Shown here one piece after another: positions 1 through 10,985 of a stretch of DNA of 64,000 nucleotides (within the stretch, counting starts at the first letter, position 1; each line of letters opens with the position of its first letter). The notes below the pieces were generated by a model. It did no database searches. It worked only from the letters and a program-made list of their open reading frames with translations, and had not been told where the DNA came from. Made by a program: the position numbers and the translations under genes. Source of the DNA: Sextonia rubra (Eukaryota; Streptophyta; Magnoliopsida; Laurales; Lauraceae); NCBI GenBank assembly GCA_037013555.1, contig JASUAD010000026.1, positions 6,510,001-6,574,000 of the forward strand, in the 5' to 3' direction.

Positions 1-2702
1 TAAGAGCGAAATTTGTCAAGTACAAAGACCACTGCCAATAATTCCTTCTCAGTGGTTGAATAGTTGATCTGTGTACTATTCAGGCTCTTACTTGCATAAT
101 AAATCACATAAGGCTTTTTATCCTTACATTGTCCCAAAACAGCCCCAACCGCAAAATCACTGGCATCACACATGAGTTCAAAAGGAAGGTTCCAATCTGG
201 AGGTTGCATAATTAGAGCAGACGTTAGCATACCTTTTAATTTTTCAAAGGCCACTTGGCATGCCTCAGTCCATTCAAATTGTGCATCCTTGGATAACAGT
301 TCACAGAGAGGGCGAGATATAGAACTAAAATCTTTAATGAACCTTCTGTAGAACCCTGCATGCCCAAAGAATGATCTTATATCTCTTACAGTTTTGGGTG
401 TGGGTAAGTTGACAATCAAATCAATTTTAGACTTGTCAACTTCTAGACCTTTTTCAGACACAATATGACCAAGGACAATTCCCTGGCGAACCATGAAATG
501 GCATTTTTCCCAATTGAGTACCAAGTTCTTTTCTTTGCATCTGGTGAGAACAATCTTGAGGTTGGTCAAACAATCCTCAAATGAGTCACCAAACACAGAG
601 AAATCATCCATGAAGACCTCGAGAATGCGTTCCACCATGTCACTAAAAAGACCTCGAGAACGCTGAAATGTGGCAGGAGCATTACATAACCCAAAAGGCA
701 TTCATCGATAAGCAAAAGTACCAAAGGAGCATGTAAATGTAGTTTTCTCCTGATCTTCAAGGGAGATTTCTATTTGGTTATATCCAGAATATCCATCAAG
801 AAAACAATAGTACTGGTGGCCAGCTACCCTTTCCAAAATTTGGTCCATAAAGGGTAGAGGGAAATGGTCCTTACGTGTGACTGCATTAAGTTTCCTGTAG
901 TCTATGCATACCCTCCATCCTATGGAGACTCGGGTAGGAAAAAGTTCATTTTGCATATTTTTTACTACAGTGATACCGGTTTTTTTTTGAACGACCTGGG
1001 TAGGGCTGACCCACTGGCTATCTGAGATGGGATAGATTATGCCCACATCAAGCAGTTTAAGCACCTCAGCCCTAACCACTTCTTGCATGGTAGGATTAAG
1101 CCGGTGTTGCATCTGCCTACATGGTTTTGCATCCTCTTCAAGGTAGATGCGATGCGTACACACTAAAGGATTGATTCCTTTGATGTCAGCCACATTCCAA
1201 GCAATCGCATTCTTGTGTTGTTTGAGTACTTTCAATAATTGGGCCTCTTGATTCTTAGTAAGAAGCGAAGAAATAACTACTGAGTAGGTCTCCTCATCCC
1301 CAAGGTAAGCATATTTGAGGTTAGAAGGGAGGGGTTTCAACTCAGGTTTAGGTGGTTCAACCTGAGATGGAAGAGGTGGTGCACCATTTGGTACAAGCTC
1401 CTCAAACTTGGGTGTCCAGATAGCATGAGCTTCTTCCATAGTGTCATTATCCATTTCCTCAAGAAAGTCTATATTTTCATTGGCCTCAAGCATCGGTGTA
1501 ATGTGGGAGTTAACACACTCCTTTAAATCATCCTCCAGCACAGTATTCACAGAGTTCATTTTAAGGAGATCATCATCAATATCCTCAGGATGTTTGTATA
1601 AATTGAATATATTTAGTTCAATGGTCATGTTTCCAAAAGAAAGTTTTAACATTCCATTCCAGCAATTGATTAATGCATTTGATGTTGCTAAAAATGGTCT
1701 TCCCAAAATTACCGGAATCTGAGCATTATGATTGTGTATTGGTTGAGTGTCCAATACATAAAAATCAGCAGGAAAATAGAATTTTTCAATTTGCACTAAT
1801 ACGTCTTCTATTACCCCCCTTGGTTTCTTGATCGAATGATCTGTGAGTTGTAGAGTAACCTTGGTAGGTTTCAACTTGCCTAGCCCCAGTTGTTGATAAA
1901 CCGAGTAAGGTAATAGATTAACATCGGCCCCCAGGTCTAGTAAAGTTTGACCAATCCGGTGATTTCCAATGGTGCACGATATGGTGGGGCATCCCGGATC
2001 TTTGTATTTCTGGTGTGTGCTCCCATTTAGGAGTGCACTAACTTGCTCAGTGAAGAAAGCTTTCTTTTGTACATTTGTCCTACGCTTGACAGTGCAAAGA
2101 TCCTTGAGGAACTTAGCGTAGGATGGAATCTGATTTATTGCATCCAATAGAGGAATACTGATTTTAACATCCTTAAAAATGTCTAAGATCTCCTGGTTTG
2201 GGATTGGCTTCTTGGGGTGGGTCAATCTTTGTGGAAAAGGGGCAATGGGTGTGATAGTTATGGGGTAAGGACCTTTTTCATTCTCAACAACAATTTTTGC
2301 ATTAGCACTATCCTTTTTAATCTTTTCATTCAAATCTAAGGAGACATGTTGTTTATCTTTTTCTGGATTGTCTTGAAGTTCTTTGCCACTGCGTAGAGTG
2401 ACTGCCTGAACATGCTCCTGATAGTTTGGGTTAGTTATGTCGTTCACTTCAAACTGGCCTTTTGGGTTTGGGAGAGGTTGAGTAGGAAATGTTCCTTTCC
2501 CTTGAATTTGAAGGCTATGTTTGATTTGTTCGATAGAAGTTTCTAACCTTTGGATAGCCTGCTGGTTATTCTGAATCATTTGTTGATTATTTTGCATATT
2601 TTGCATAAATTGTTGTTGAGATTGCACTAGCATACTGAGGGACTCCTCCAATGACCTATTATGAGCTTGTAGTGCATAAGATGTATTATGTTGTGGAGAC
2701 AT
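1..2702 (-). pseudogene. Ty3/gypsy pol: protease, reverse transcriptase, RNase H (partial)
   Basis: Encodes the enzymes that copy the retrotransposon RNA into DNA. The protease centre reads DLGADVNLLP near 1905-1940; D-L-G in place of D-S/T-G is usual for Athila-type elements. Reverse transcriptase follows with VCIDYRKLNAVT, FLDGYSGYNQI and the catalytic FMDD near 600-620. RNase H begins with a C-D-A-S-D motif near 150-170 and runs off the window before integrase. The frame is open from 2702 to 702, then a TGA falls where this family has CGA (Arg) before MPFGLCNAP, consistent with C-to-T decay. Just after it, a few residues between FQR and SDMVERILE look replaced by a copy of nearby sequence. 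Confidence 0.9.
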
Positions 2703-3808
2703 GTATGCACCAGAATTTGATGGTCTTTGGGGATTATACTCAGGTGTAGCACTTGGCCCATTCCTCCAGCTAAAATTTGGGTGGTTTCACCACGAAGGAT
2801 TATACGTGTTCCCCATGGTATTTGTATTGAACGGCTTTTGGTATGAAGTCAAAATGTTAGCCTGTTCTTGAATTGCTTCCTGTAATGCAGGTCCAGTTGG
2901 ACAGTCTGCTGACAAATGATCTTCAGAAGCACAAATACCACAAACCATGATTGTATCCTTGTTCTTTCCAAGTTTCAGGGTTTCTATTTCTCTTGTAAGT
3001 GCAGCAAGCTTGGCTTGAATTTCAGTTTGATTGTTCAGATGATAGATTCCTCCTCCCTTAGACTGGTTCAATGACCTAGATTGATCTGCCCCATCAGACA
3101 AGGCCCATTTTTGTGCATTTTCGGCCATTAGTTCCAAGAATTTCCATGCTTCATCAATTTGTTTTTGATCGAATTGACCATTGCACATCATCTCAATAAA
3201 TTAACGGGTATCAGGGGTTAAACCCTCAATAAAAATCTCGATGAGACGATATGTTTCATATCCATGATGAGGACATGCAAGGACTAATTCGTTAAATCTT
3301 TCCCAACACTTATAATAGGGTTCCTTGAGATTTTGTCTAAACATCATAATTTCCCTTTTCAAAGTGTTGGTCTTATGCTGTGGGAAGAATTTCTTCAAAA
3401 ATTCAGTCTCTAGGCCTTTCCAGGTGTTGATTGAACTTGGTCTAAGAGAGTGGAGCCAAGTCTTAGCTTTATCTTTCAAAGAAAATGGAAATAATCGAAG
3501 TTTGATTACATCCGGCACTACATTTTGTAACTGAAGTGTTGAGCATACTTCATCAAATTCTTTTAGGTGCAAGTATCACTTTCAGAGTCAAGCCCATGAA
3601 ACTTGGGTAGAAGTTGGATCATGCCTGGTTTGATCTTAAATTGGCCTGTGATTGGGGGCATCACTATACAGGATGGTGTAGTTTGTCGAGCGGAGTTCAA
3701 GTAATCATGTAAAGTCCTAGGTGGCTGATTAACCTCCACACCATTGCGGTCCCTATTGTTATTCCCATTCCTGAATTGGGCATCATTGTTACCGGACCCA
3801 CTCGCCAT
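2703..3808 (-). pseudogene. Ty3/gypsy gag (nucleocapsid polyprotein)
   Basis: Structural protein of the retrotransposon particle. The ATG chosen is at 3808 (protein begins MASGSGNN); an upstream TTG extends the frame but is not needed. The central gag domain includes LRLFPFSLKDKAKTWL and lies around 3200-3500. A zinc knuckle, CGICASEDHLSADC (CX2CX4HX4C), lies near 2900-2945. The frame shifts once near 3565-3572, reads TAA near 3199 where CAA is expected, and reads TGA near 2787 where CGA is expected. Gag and pol were probably one long frame; the boundary given is approximate. Confidence 0.87.
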
Positions 3809-4437
3809 TGAAGACAATCTCAAAGGACTGGAGGGTCTAGGAGATTCTTTCCTTTCTAATCGATGCGCTGATCCTCTTTGCCAAATTGGCTGAGAGGGCT
3901 TGTCCTTTCTTTTTGGAATTTTGAGATTTTTTTTAGAAAAAGAAAAAAATAATAAAAAAACCTAAGTTATGAAAGCAACTAAAAAAAAACTCCCTAGGGT
4001 TGAAAGGTTTCCTTAAGTTTTCCAATCTAGTCCTACGAAACCAACTCGGCCAGGTTAGCCACTAGGAAGTGGTAGAGTCACAGATGGACCCGTTTGAAGG
4101 ACCAATTTCCTGAACAGTCAAGCTGTCGCGCACTACAGGGGCAAAGGCCTCCTTAGACACCAAGAAGATTAAGGACAATAACTAGATCACTTTTGGTAAA
4201 CTTTCTTCCCAAAAGAAGTTGAGACAAGTTGAAAAATAGTAACTTTTCCAATTTTAGAAAGTTTCTAAAAATCAGAGTGATGTGTACTTTCTAGCATTCC
4301 ATGCACATTCCTATTCCAAATTAGGGTGGCTTAGCATTCCATGCATGTCCTCCTATTTCTAGAAAGATGCCACAATGAAACCACAACCACAAAACAATGA
4401 AAAAAAGGAAAGTTAGAAAAATTACCTTAAATGGCGC
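3809..4437 (-). other. Retrotransposon leader between primer site and gag
   Basis: About 630 bases with no credible gene. It lies between the primer binding site and the gag start and is read on the minus strand. It is A/T rich on the gag side, with an A-run near 3940-3960. This matches the untranslated, packaging-signal region of plant Ty3/gypsy elements. I see no domain or conserved ORF in it. Confidence 0.7.
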
Positions 4438-4455
4438 TCCCCGGCAATGGCGCCA
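4438..4455 (-). promoter_or_regulatory. Primer binding site (tRNA-Asp type)
   Basis: On the minus strand this reads TGGCGCCATTGCCGGGGA, the form typical of Athila-type elements primed by tRNA-Asp. It starts six bases inside the inferred LTR end, the place where minus-strand DNA synthesis begins. Confidence 0.88.
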
Positions 4456-5608
4456 AAAACTTGATCGTGAACTCCAAGTGCAGAGCTGCGATGTAGTAAT
4501 AAAACTGGTGAGACCAGGTCAACCCTCAGGGAGCAATGTGTTTAAGGTATTTTCAACTTGTAACCTGTCTTAAATAAAAATCTAAAACTAGCCTAATTAA
4601 AATCTAACAAATACAAGTGTCCTACTTACCAAAATTAAATTAGCTACAAACCAATGAAAGAAACTTTTAAAAAAACTAAAATTGCTGCAAAACTAAAACA
4701 CAAGTTACAACTTCCAAAAATAAAAAATAAAATTAGAAACTAACTAAACTAAACAATGTTAAAAACAAAATAAACAAAAGTTAGAAACTTTCCTAGGTTA
4801 GATTTCCAAAACTAGTAAACTTTCCAATTTAAAACCTTCAATTAAAACAAGTTTAGAAAGATATTTAATTTTGGAAATTAACTAAAACAATCAAAAACAT
4901 AAAACTAGAAACAAATTTAAAATTAGAAAGTTAGTAAAATTAATAATGCAATGCATGCCATGAGATGCTGAAAAATTCTAAGTATGAAAAACTAGTATGC
5001 TGATGCAAATTTTATGCATGATTTGAACTATTCTAATGCATCCTAAATCTAAATTTAATGGCTGGAATTTATGCTCTACTGATGCAAGAAACTAACAAAA
5101 AAAACGGAAGTGCAAAAGGATTTAAAACGAAAAAGTTATGAATGCATGAATATGACAACTTTGCAAAATTCTGTGCAGAAATTCCGATTCAGGTTGACTG
5201 ATTGGCAAAGTTTAAGCCTCTGGTTCACAAACCTTCCAAAATTATTTTGATCTGAAATTTTGGGGAATGAAAGACCACATCCTAAACTTTAATATTGCCA
5301 AGTTTCAAAGAAAAATATTGTGATTTGACTGGTCTACCCACTTCGAACTTTTTGTCAAAAACTATTTTTTACAGTTTGCTGAAACTATTAAGTTATGCTG
5401 TTTATATATTGAGTCCGAATTTAATCATTAGATTCAGATCTGAAGGCTTAATTTTCATCAACTTAAATATGCACAAAATCTTATGATAAGAAAATAGATG
5501 CACTGATTCCTAATCCAACCATCAAACTATGCAAAAACAAAACTTAAAATCAATGTGAATGTAACAAGAAAAATAACAAAAGTGCAGAAAATAACATAAA
5601 ATTGCAGG

Positions 5609-5719
5609 AAGTCAAAGGCTGTAATAACACGAAAGTCAAAGGTAGTAAACAACTGAAGTCAAAGGCGGTAATAACACGAAAGTCAAAGGTGGTGATAACA
5701 CAAAAGTCAAAGGCGGTCG
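5609..5719. repeat. Tandem repeat in LTR, about 23 bp x 4.8
   Basis: Five imperfect units built on GAAAGTCAAAGGCGGTAATA, starting near 5609, 5631, 5655, 5678 and 5702. Alternate units resemble each other most, suggesting a dimer of about 46 bp that duplicated. It lies between the TATA box and the LTR end, within the transcribed R/U5 part. Confidence 0.85.
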
Positions 5720-6330
5720 ATTGCTCTTTTAATTTCTTATCTTAATTTGGGCTAAAATAGATTAACAGTGTTGTCTTAGGGTCTTATTCTTCATCTTAGG
5801 TTATCAATCTAAGTGAGAATAACAAATTTCCATTCCATGTAAAAATAAATTTCAGAATTGGCTTGTAGTCATTTTTCACTCAAACCTCTTTAACTCTATC
5901 TTGCATTGCCTCCAAACATACAATGTATCGAAAGAGACAAAGTATATTAAAAAGGTTAATAAAATGGGTTACTAGTTGTGATTCCAATTCTATCCCAATA
6001 TTTAAACAAGAACAAAAATTAACCCAATCACAAACAAGACTAAAATTATGAACACCACAAAATCAAAGACAAGAACAATTGAAAAGAAACAAACTTTACT
6101 AGCATGAAATTGTTTTACAAAAGATTGGAAATAAAAAGCAAACAATTACATACTCGGATGGATGAGAATTCCTCCTTCTAGTTCACACTTTAAGGTTGGT
6201 GGTGTGGCTTTAGGGCTAAGCCTCCTTGATGACTTGAGATGTAGAGACAAGAGAGGGAGAGATGGATAAAGAAATCTAGAGGTGGGAGGTGGGTAATTCT
6301 TCCATGAAGAATATGAGAGAAGGGTGCCCT

Positions 6331-6337
6331 ATTTATA
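6331..6337 (-). promoter_or_regulatory. LTR TATA box
   Basis: On the minus strand the sequence reads GTATAAATAGGG, a good plant TATA box. It divides the LTR into U3 of about 1.15 kb (7498 to 6340) and R/U5 of about 1.85 kb. Confidence 0.6.
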
Positions 6338-7498
6338 CTTTTTCAAGTCCTACTCCTTCTCAAACTTTAAAATATTAAAAATAATTAAAAATGAAAGAAA
6401 AAGGGCTCCAACCAATGCTTTGGACGTGCAATATCCTTGGGGATTTTTTTCTTTTTCTTTTTCTCTTCTTTCCTTGCTTGTTTTGTCCAAAAATCCCTCT
6501 TGGATGCTTCTTTCCTTCTTTGTCATTGCCACCTTGCATTGAGATCTTTTGAGAGATAAAATAGCGATAAGAATCCTCTCTTAGAATCAAACTTGGCCCA
6601 CATGAGGTGTAGAACTTCCCCTTTTATCTCTTTGCATCGTCAACTTTCCTTTTTTGGAAAGTTCTCCTTGTTGGCTCCTAACTTGAAGAGATCTTCTAGA
6701 TAATTCTCCCTTGATTTTTTTCCTTTACTTTTTCAATCAAAATCTGATCCAAAATCCTCTTTTGGACGTGGAATAGTTAGTTTGGATATTTTTTTATTTT
6801 TTTTTCAATTAAATCTTCTCCTTTTCCAAAAAGAACTCCTATGTGGCTTTCCTAGTCAATCTTTGATGAGATATTCTTCAAATTCTCTTCAAAATCTCTT
6901 GAAAATGTGCAACAAATAAATGGACCCTATCTTGGATGTTTTACAGGTGTGCCCCACACATGTGCATGTGTTTGTGGGACCATGAAGCCGACTTTTTACA
7001 ATTTTCTTCCAATTTCTTTTTATCTTCAATTCTTCTCTCCTTTCTCTTAAAAATCAATTCCTTGCCTCAATTCTTTACAAATGGGACCCATATAATCAAT
7101 TTCCTACAAAACAAATGTAAATTCATGTGAAAAGACAATTTTACCCCTAACATCACATATGCATGACTGTGGGCCCATCTCTCGTGAAATGATAATAAAA
7201 ATGTACATCATTCTTCATGATTTTGTATGAATGAACTAATGATGAAGAGAATTCAATTTATTTCATGAGAAAAATTATTTTCACAAAACTTTCCAAAAAT
7301 AGACTTTCCAAAAATAGCAGGTTTCATGAATTTATGCAAAAAGTGTGATTTTTAAGCAATTTATGCAGAAAAATATAAAGATGAATTTAAAATGAATTAA
7401 ACCATGATATCACACTAAATGAGGCTCTTTCAAGTTAATAAGTCTTTAAAATGGGTCAAAATGTGTATGAAAATATGCATTTTTAAAGACTCATCACA

Positions 7499-8197
7499 GA
7501 CCAACCAGGTACTATGCAGAAGAATAAAGCAAGTATGCAAAAGAATAAAGCAACATCCTCCGAGTCAACAAGTACAATCATCACAGCATGAAAACAAACC
7601 ATCTATATAGCAACCTGTGAGCCAATCCAGCAGTAAAATCCCGAAACATCATGTAATATGCCAGCACATAAAGTGAAATGCAAATGTAGTCTAAATTTAG
7701 TTGTAATGAAATGTAAATTATGTTTGCTAAGGCTATAAATAGTACCAGCCTTCTCCATGTACAGGCAAGAGTGGGAATACCAGTCAAAATTCGGCCTTGT
7801 TTCTACCACCATCTCCTCTCTCCTCTCCCTTCCACTTTTGTATACCCACCATCTCCCCCATTTGGTATCTGAGCCAAGTTGGCATCAAGTTTGTAATCAA
7901 GTATTGCTGCAAAATAAAGTCGTTTTGTGAGTATTTCTTCACTTATCTTTATATTTTGATTCTGTTTAAGGAATTGCTGACTGGAAGTAAGAACATCAAA
8001 AGTCTTAATACTTATTTTTTATTTGTTATTATTGAGAAATTTTAATCATATTCGGCCCGGAGCGAAGCTGAGGTAGCCACTGTTGCCACCGTTGTTAGCC
8101 GTGTGAAGGCGTTTAAGGCATTTTGTTGGTGTGTAAATCCTTTATTTCATTAGATACTCGTGGTATATTCGCTTAAAATAACTCTGTAATATAAATT
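7499..8197 (+). promoter_or_regulatory. Viral intergenic region: promoter, primer site, leader (copy 1)
   Basis: Drives the pregenomic RNA of a pararetrovirus. TATAAATAG lies at 7734-7742. The primer binding site TGGTATCTGAGCC at 7863-7875 is complementary to the initiator tRNA-Met 3' end with one mismatch to the usual TGGTATCAGAGCC. A splice-donor-like GTGAGT lies at 7927-7932. The leader to the movement-protein ATG is about 430 bases. The start of this region (ACCAACCAGGTACTATGCAG) matches sequence after ORF2B in copies 3 and 6, so the neighbour upstream was a class B unit, now cut off by the retrotransposon. Confidence 0.88.
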
Positions 8198-9447
8198 ATG
8201 CCTAAGCTTATTAAGAAGTTTGTACCATCTTCTTCCTCATCATCAAATTCCTTATCTTCTATGTCTATTAAAATAGTGAAGAAATCAATTAGGATGATTT
8301 AGATCAAGTTATTTGTGACCGGACTATTCCAACTGTAAATAAAAATGAAATTTATAAAGTTGAAAATTTTCAATTAAATCCAGTTATAAAGTAAAAACCA
8401 TTAAAAGAACTGAATCTATTACCAGTAATATTCAGCATTTTTCTTTAATCAAGCCCCATGAAATAAAGAAGTATGTTAAAACATACAATTATATTCATTT
8501 TGAATTAGTGCAAGTTACTTTAAAGCCTTTAACAAGACTTAGACTTAGAACAGAAGCTCTCATCTATGTTCAAGGCACAAGACAAAAAATTCAGTGATTC
8601 ATTACTTCGAATGGTTGAATCAAGTTTCGCTAATGGCACTACTTTCATCAATTTCTTTCCAAATGTCTCTGTTTCTCATACAGATCTAGGTGCACATAAA
8701 GCTCTTACTCTTTCTATCCAGACAAAAGGTTTTGACATGAATCCTCATAATCAAAATCTTGCTCTCATATATAAAGTTTATAAACTCATGAATTTAGTTG
8801 TTCCAGGCATGGCCTGTTCCCATCAAGCAAAAGATATGACTACTTTATTCCAAACTGATTTCAAAAATAAGGTTAATATTCCAAAACTCATACATTGGAA
8901 TGATATTAAACTATCTGGTAAATGATGCTTAGAAAATGCTCAACCTGAAAGGTCTTTAGAAAATCAAGATATTGCAACAATTATTGAACATGAAGATGGA
9001 AGTGTTGAAATAAATTTTCAAACAAATTCAAGAGATACAACTCCTACAGTTTATCAACCTTCTAGAAAGTCTTATTCTCATCCTCCCTCTGTAGTAAGAT
9101 CTTCTATAAAAGAACCATCCCGAGTTTCTTGCTCTACACGTAATGTAGAATTCGACCTACAAGACTAGTGTATCTTTCTTATCAAGCTTCTCCATCTAAT
9201 ACATATAATCCTTCGGAATCTAATTTCAATATAAATGTTATTAAATGCTTTGAAATTGATAAAGAAATATTAAAAAAGAATTTAGCTTTACATCCTCTCA
9301 CAAAATCTTTTTTTAACCATGTTTTTGAAGCACATAAAGACTTTCTCAAAGTAAAATGGTATAAATATATGTATGATAATCAAAGAAATATTTATTTCTT
9401 TGATTGGCTTAAGCTAGCCATAAAGAAATCTTATATACTGAAGATTT
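8198..9447 (+). pseudogene. Movement protein region of ORF1 (copy 1)
   Basis: N-terminal part of the polyprotein, a 30K-superfamily movement protein that modifies plasmodesmata for cell-to-cell spread. The start is ATG 8198 in the context ATGCCTAAGCTTATTAAG; other copies have Ala at residue 2, here Pro. A base is missing near 8270 (ATTAAAATAG against ATTAAAAATAG elsewhere), and there are later breaks. A readable stretch at 8566-8925 covers the second half of the 30K core (TKGFDMNPHNQNLAL), ending in TGA for TGG. The frame is cut at 9447 by the solo LTR and resumes at 10991. Confidence 0.85.
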
Positions 9448-10985
9448 TGTTAGATTTTGTGGACTCAATCCATCAGTTGATGTAATAAATTGATTAATTT
9501 CTTTATTTATCAATAAAATCATGCTCTGCTTTCATGAGATGAATGTTATTTTACTACTTCATGCACATGACCAATACGTATGACATAATGGTTCATGAGT
9601 TGAACCGGATCCCATTAGTATATTAGATGTGATATATGTGCATGGATGAGATCCACGCGCAGGAGATATAGGTCACATATCTTATACTTAAAATAGCTTC
9701 ACAACCAGTAATGAGATTGGGCATCTCATTTGATAAGGTTGCAGCACTTTGATCACTATGAGATAGTGTGATTTGTCTCGATCATCAGAATGTAAGATTC
9801 TGGATCACGGTGCTGGTACATTGGATGTATTGAAGGACCATGAGATGCACCTTATGGAATTCCATCTCAATAATAAGGTATGCTCTCATAATTCCCTAGC
9901 AATAGGCTCTCAATCCTGAGACATTGACGAACTCAAGTTTCTATCTATTCATTTGCTTTGAGTCACCAATGAGTGAGGCCGACTATAGGTTAACACCTCG
10001 GTGTCTTGGGTATGTGGTAGTAGAACTGTGGGAACGTTGAATGATCAAGATGGAATCTATCTCTATTATCCCCTTGTGCCAATTAATGGATTTGTCATTA
10101 ATAAGTGCGCACCCATCTCAATTAAGAGTTAATTGGATGGTACTGATGACTACTGTGATTAATTGGAGCTCAAGGATAATAAGATGTGGAACTTAGATTG
10201 GAAGAGACGGATTTATTCCAATTGATCCACGGATATTGATAGAGGGGCCTACTTGTGGTAATTGGGAAGTTTAGGGTCTTCATTGTAATTTATTCCTAAG
10301 ACTGGAGTGCAATTGCATTTATATAGTGGTGTTATTTGCAATTAACTGTGGGCCCGGATTGCACATGAGATGTGGGGTCGCGGTGTTCCAGTTGGAGCCA
10401 GCTTTCTAAGGAATCCCTAATGGTCCCCACGCTAGCCCAAGATATTGGAAAACACTAATCCGACTTGGACTCTAAGAATAAGAGTTTGGAAGGGAGAAAG
10501 TTGCTAATTGCTTTGGAAGTAAGACTTCTATTTCAATTAGACAAGGGAGAAATTTGGAAGTCTATATAATATCCTTGGACGTCCAAAAGAGTCTCCCTCA
10601 CGCCAAAAACCCTTTCGTGCAAGAGTTGCGCGAGTTACTCTCCTCTCCTTTCTTCTAGTTCCTTGGAGTCTCGAGTGGAATTTTTCCTGAAGATTCCACC
10701 ATTCTTCTTGAGAAAGGAAATCCAATTCGGGTCATAGCGTGGAAGGCTAAGAGGTGTTGAAGAAATCCATTAGAGCACTGCGGATCTCCAAAAGGTATGA
10801 TCTACTTCTTCCATGTCGTAGATTATTTTGGATGCTTAGTGCTGGTAGAATTTTACTGTACATGGTCACGAGATTGAGGGTAACGCATCCTGGATTGGGT
10901 TTTGGTCTTATGGATAGTTGATCCCTGTGTCAAGTGGATCAAAAAGTTTTGAAAATCTATCCACGAGACCCACCTACTTCCAACA
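9448..10985. mobile_element. Solo LTR, 1538 bp, probably Ty1/copia
   Basis: Absent from every other viral copy at this position. It starts TGTTAGATTTTG, ends CTACTTCCAACA (TG...CA with short inverted ends), and is flanked by the direct repeat GATTT at 9443-9447 and 10986-10990, a 5-bp target-site duplication. It contains no coding domain. A TATATAATAT box near 10562 suggests plus-strand orientation. The size and TGTT...AACA ends fit a Ty1/copia LTR left after recombination between two LTRs; assignment to copia is inference. Confidence 0.88.

Larger units (their letters stand above)
1..7498 (-). mobile_element. Ty3/gypsy LTR retrotransposon (Athila-like), 5' part
   Basis: Minus-strand element, read from 7498 down to base 1. 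It shows in order a long LTR, a primer binding site matching tRNA-Asp, an untranslated leader, gag, protease, reverse transcriptase and the start of RNase H. Integrase and the second LTR would lie beyond base 1. A D-L-G-A-D protease motif, an F-M-D-D polymerase centre and a very long LTR are typical of the Athila group of plant Ty3/gypsy elements. The coding part has one frameshift and several nonsense codons, so the copy is dead. Its LTR end at 7498 abuts viral intergenic sequence that is continuous in copies 3 and 6, so it inserted into a viral copy. Confidence 0.9.
4462..7498 (-). repeat. 5' LTR of the Ty3/gypsy element (about 3.0 kb)
   Basis: Bounded by TG (minus strand starts TGTGATGAG at 7498) and CA (minus strand ends ACGATCA at 4462), next to the primer binding site. 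The outer edge is supported independently, because viral intergenic sequence resumes at 7499 with GACCAACCAGG, which is internal to that region in copies 3 and 6. The second LTR lies outside the window, so paired-LTR comparison is not possible. It holds a TATA box and a short tandem repeat, and I see no gene in it; short open frames here are low-complexity. GACCA (7499-7503) would be one target-site duplicate. Confidence 0.82.

Noticed and set aside
1441..1722. Plus-strand 93-codon frame opposite the Ty3/gypsy pol
   Set aside because: Antisense shadow of the polyprotein with Ser/Ile-biased composition.
5295..7130. Several 60-75 codon frames inside the Ty3/gypsy LTR
   Set aside because: They are low-complexity frames in A/T- and pyrimidine-rich LTR sequence, with no domain and no counterpart elsewhere in the window.
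7863..7875. tRNA-like sequence TGGTATCTGAGCC and its repeats
   Set aside because: It is only the 13-base match to the tRNA-Met 3' end used as a viral primer site. No cloverleaf surrounds it, so no tRNA gene was called.
10537..10725. Minus-strand 62-codon frame in the solo LTR
   Set aside because: It lies wholly inside a non-coding LTR and has no domain.
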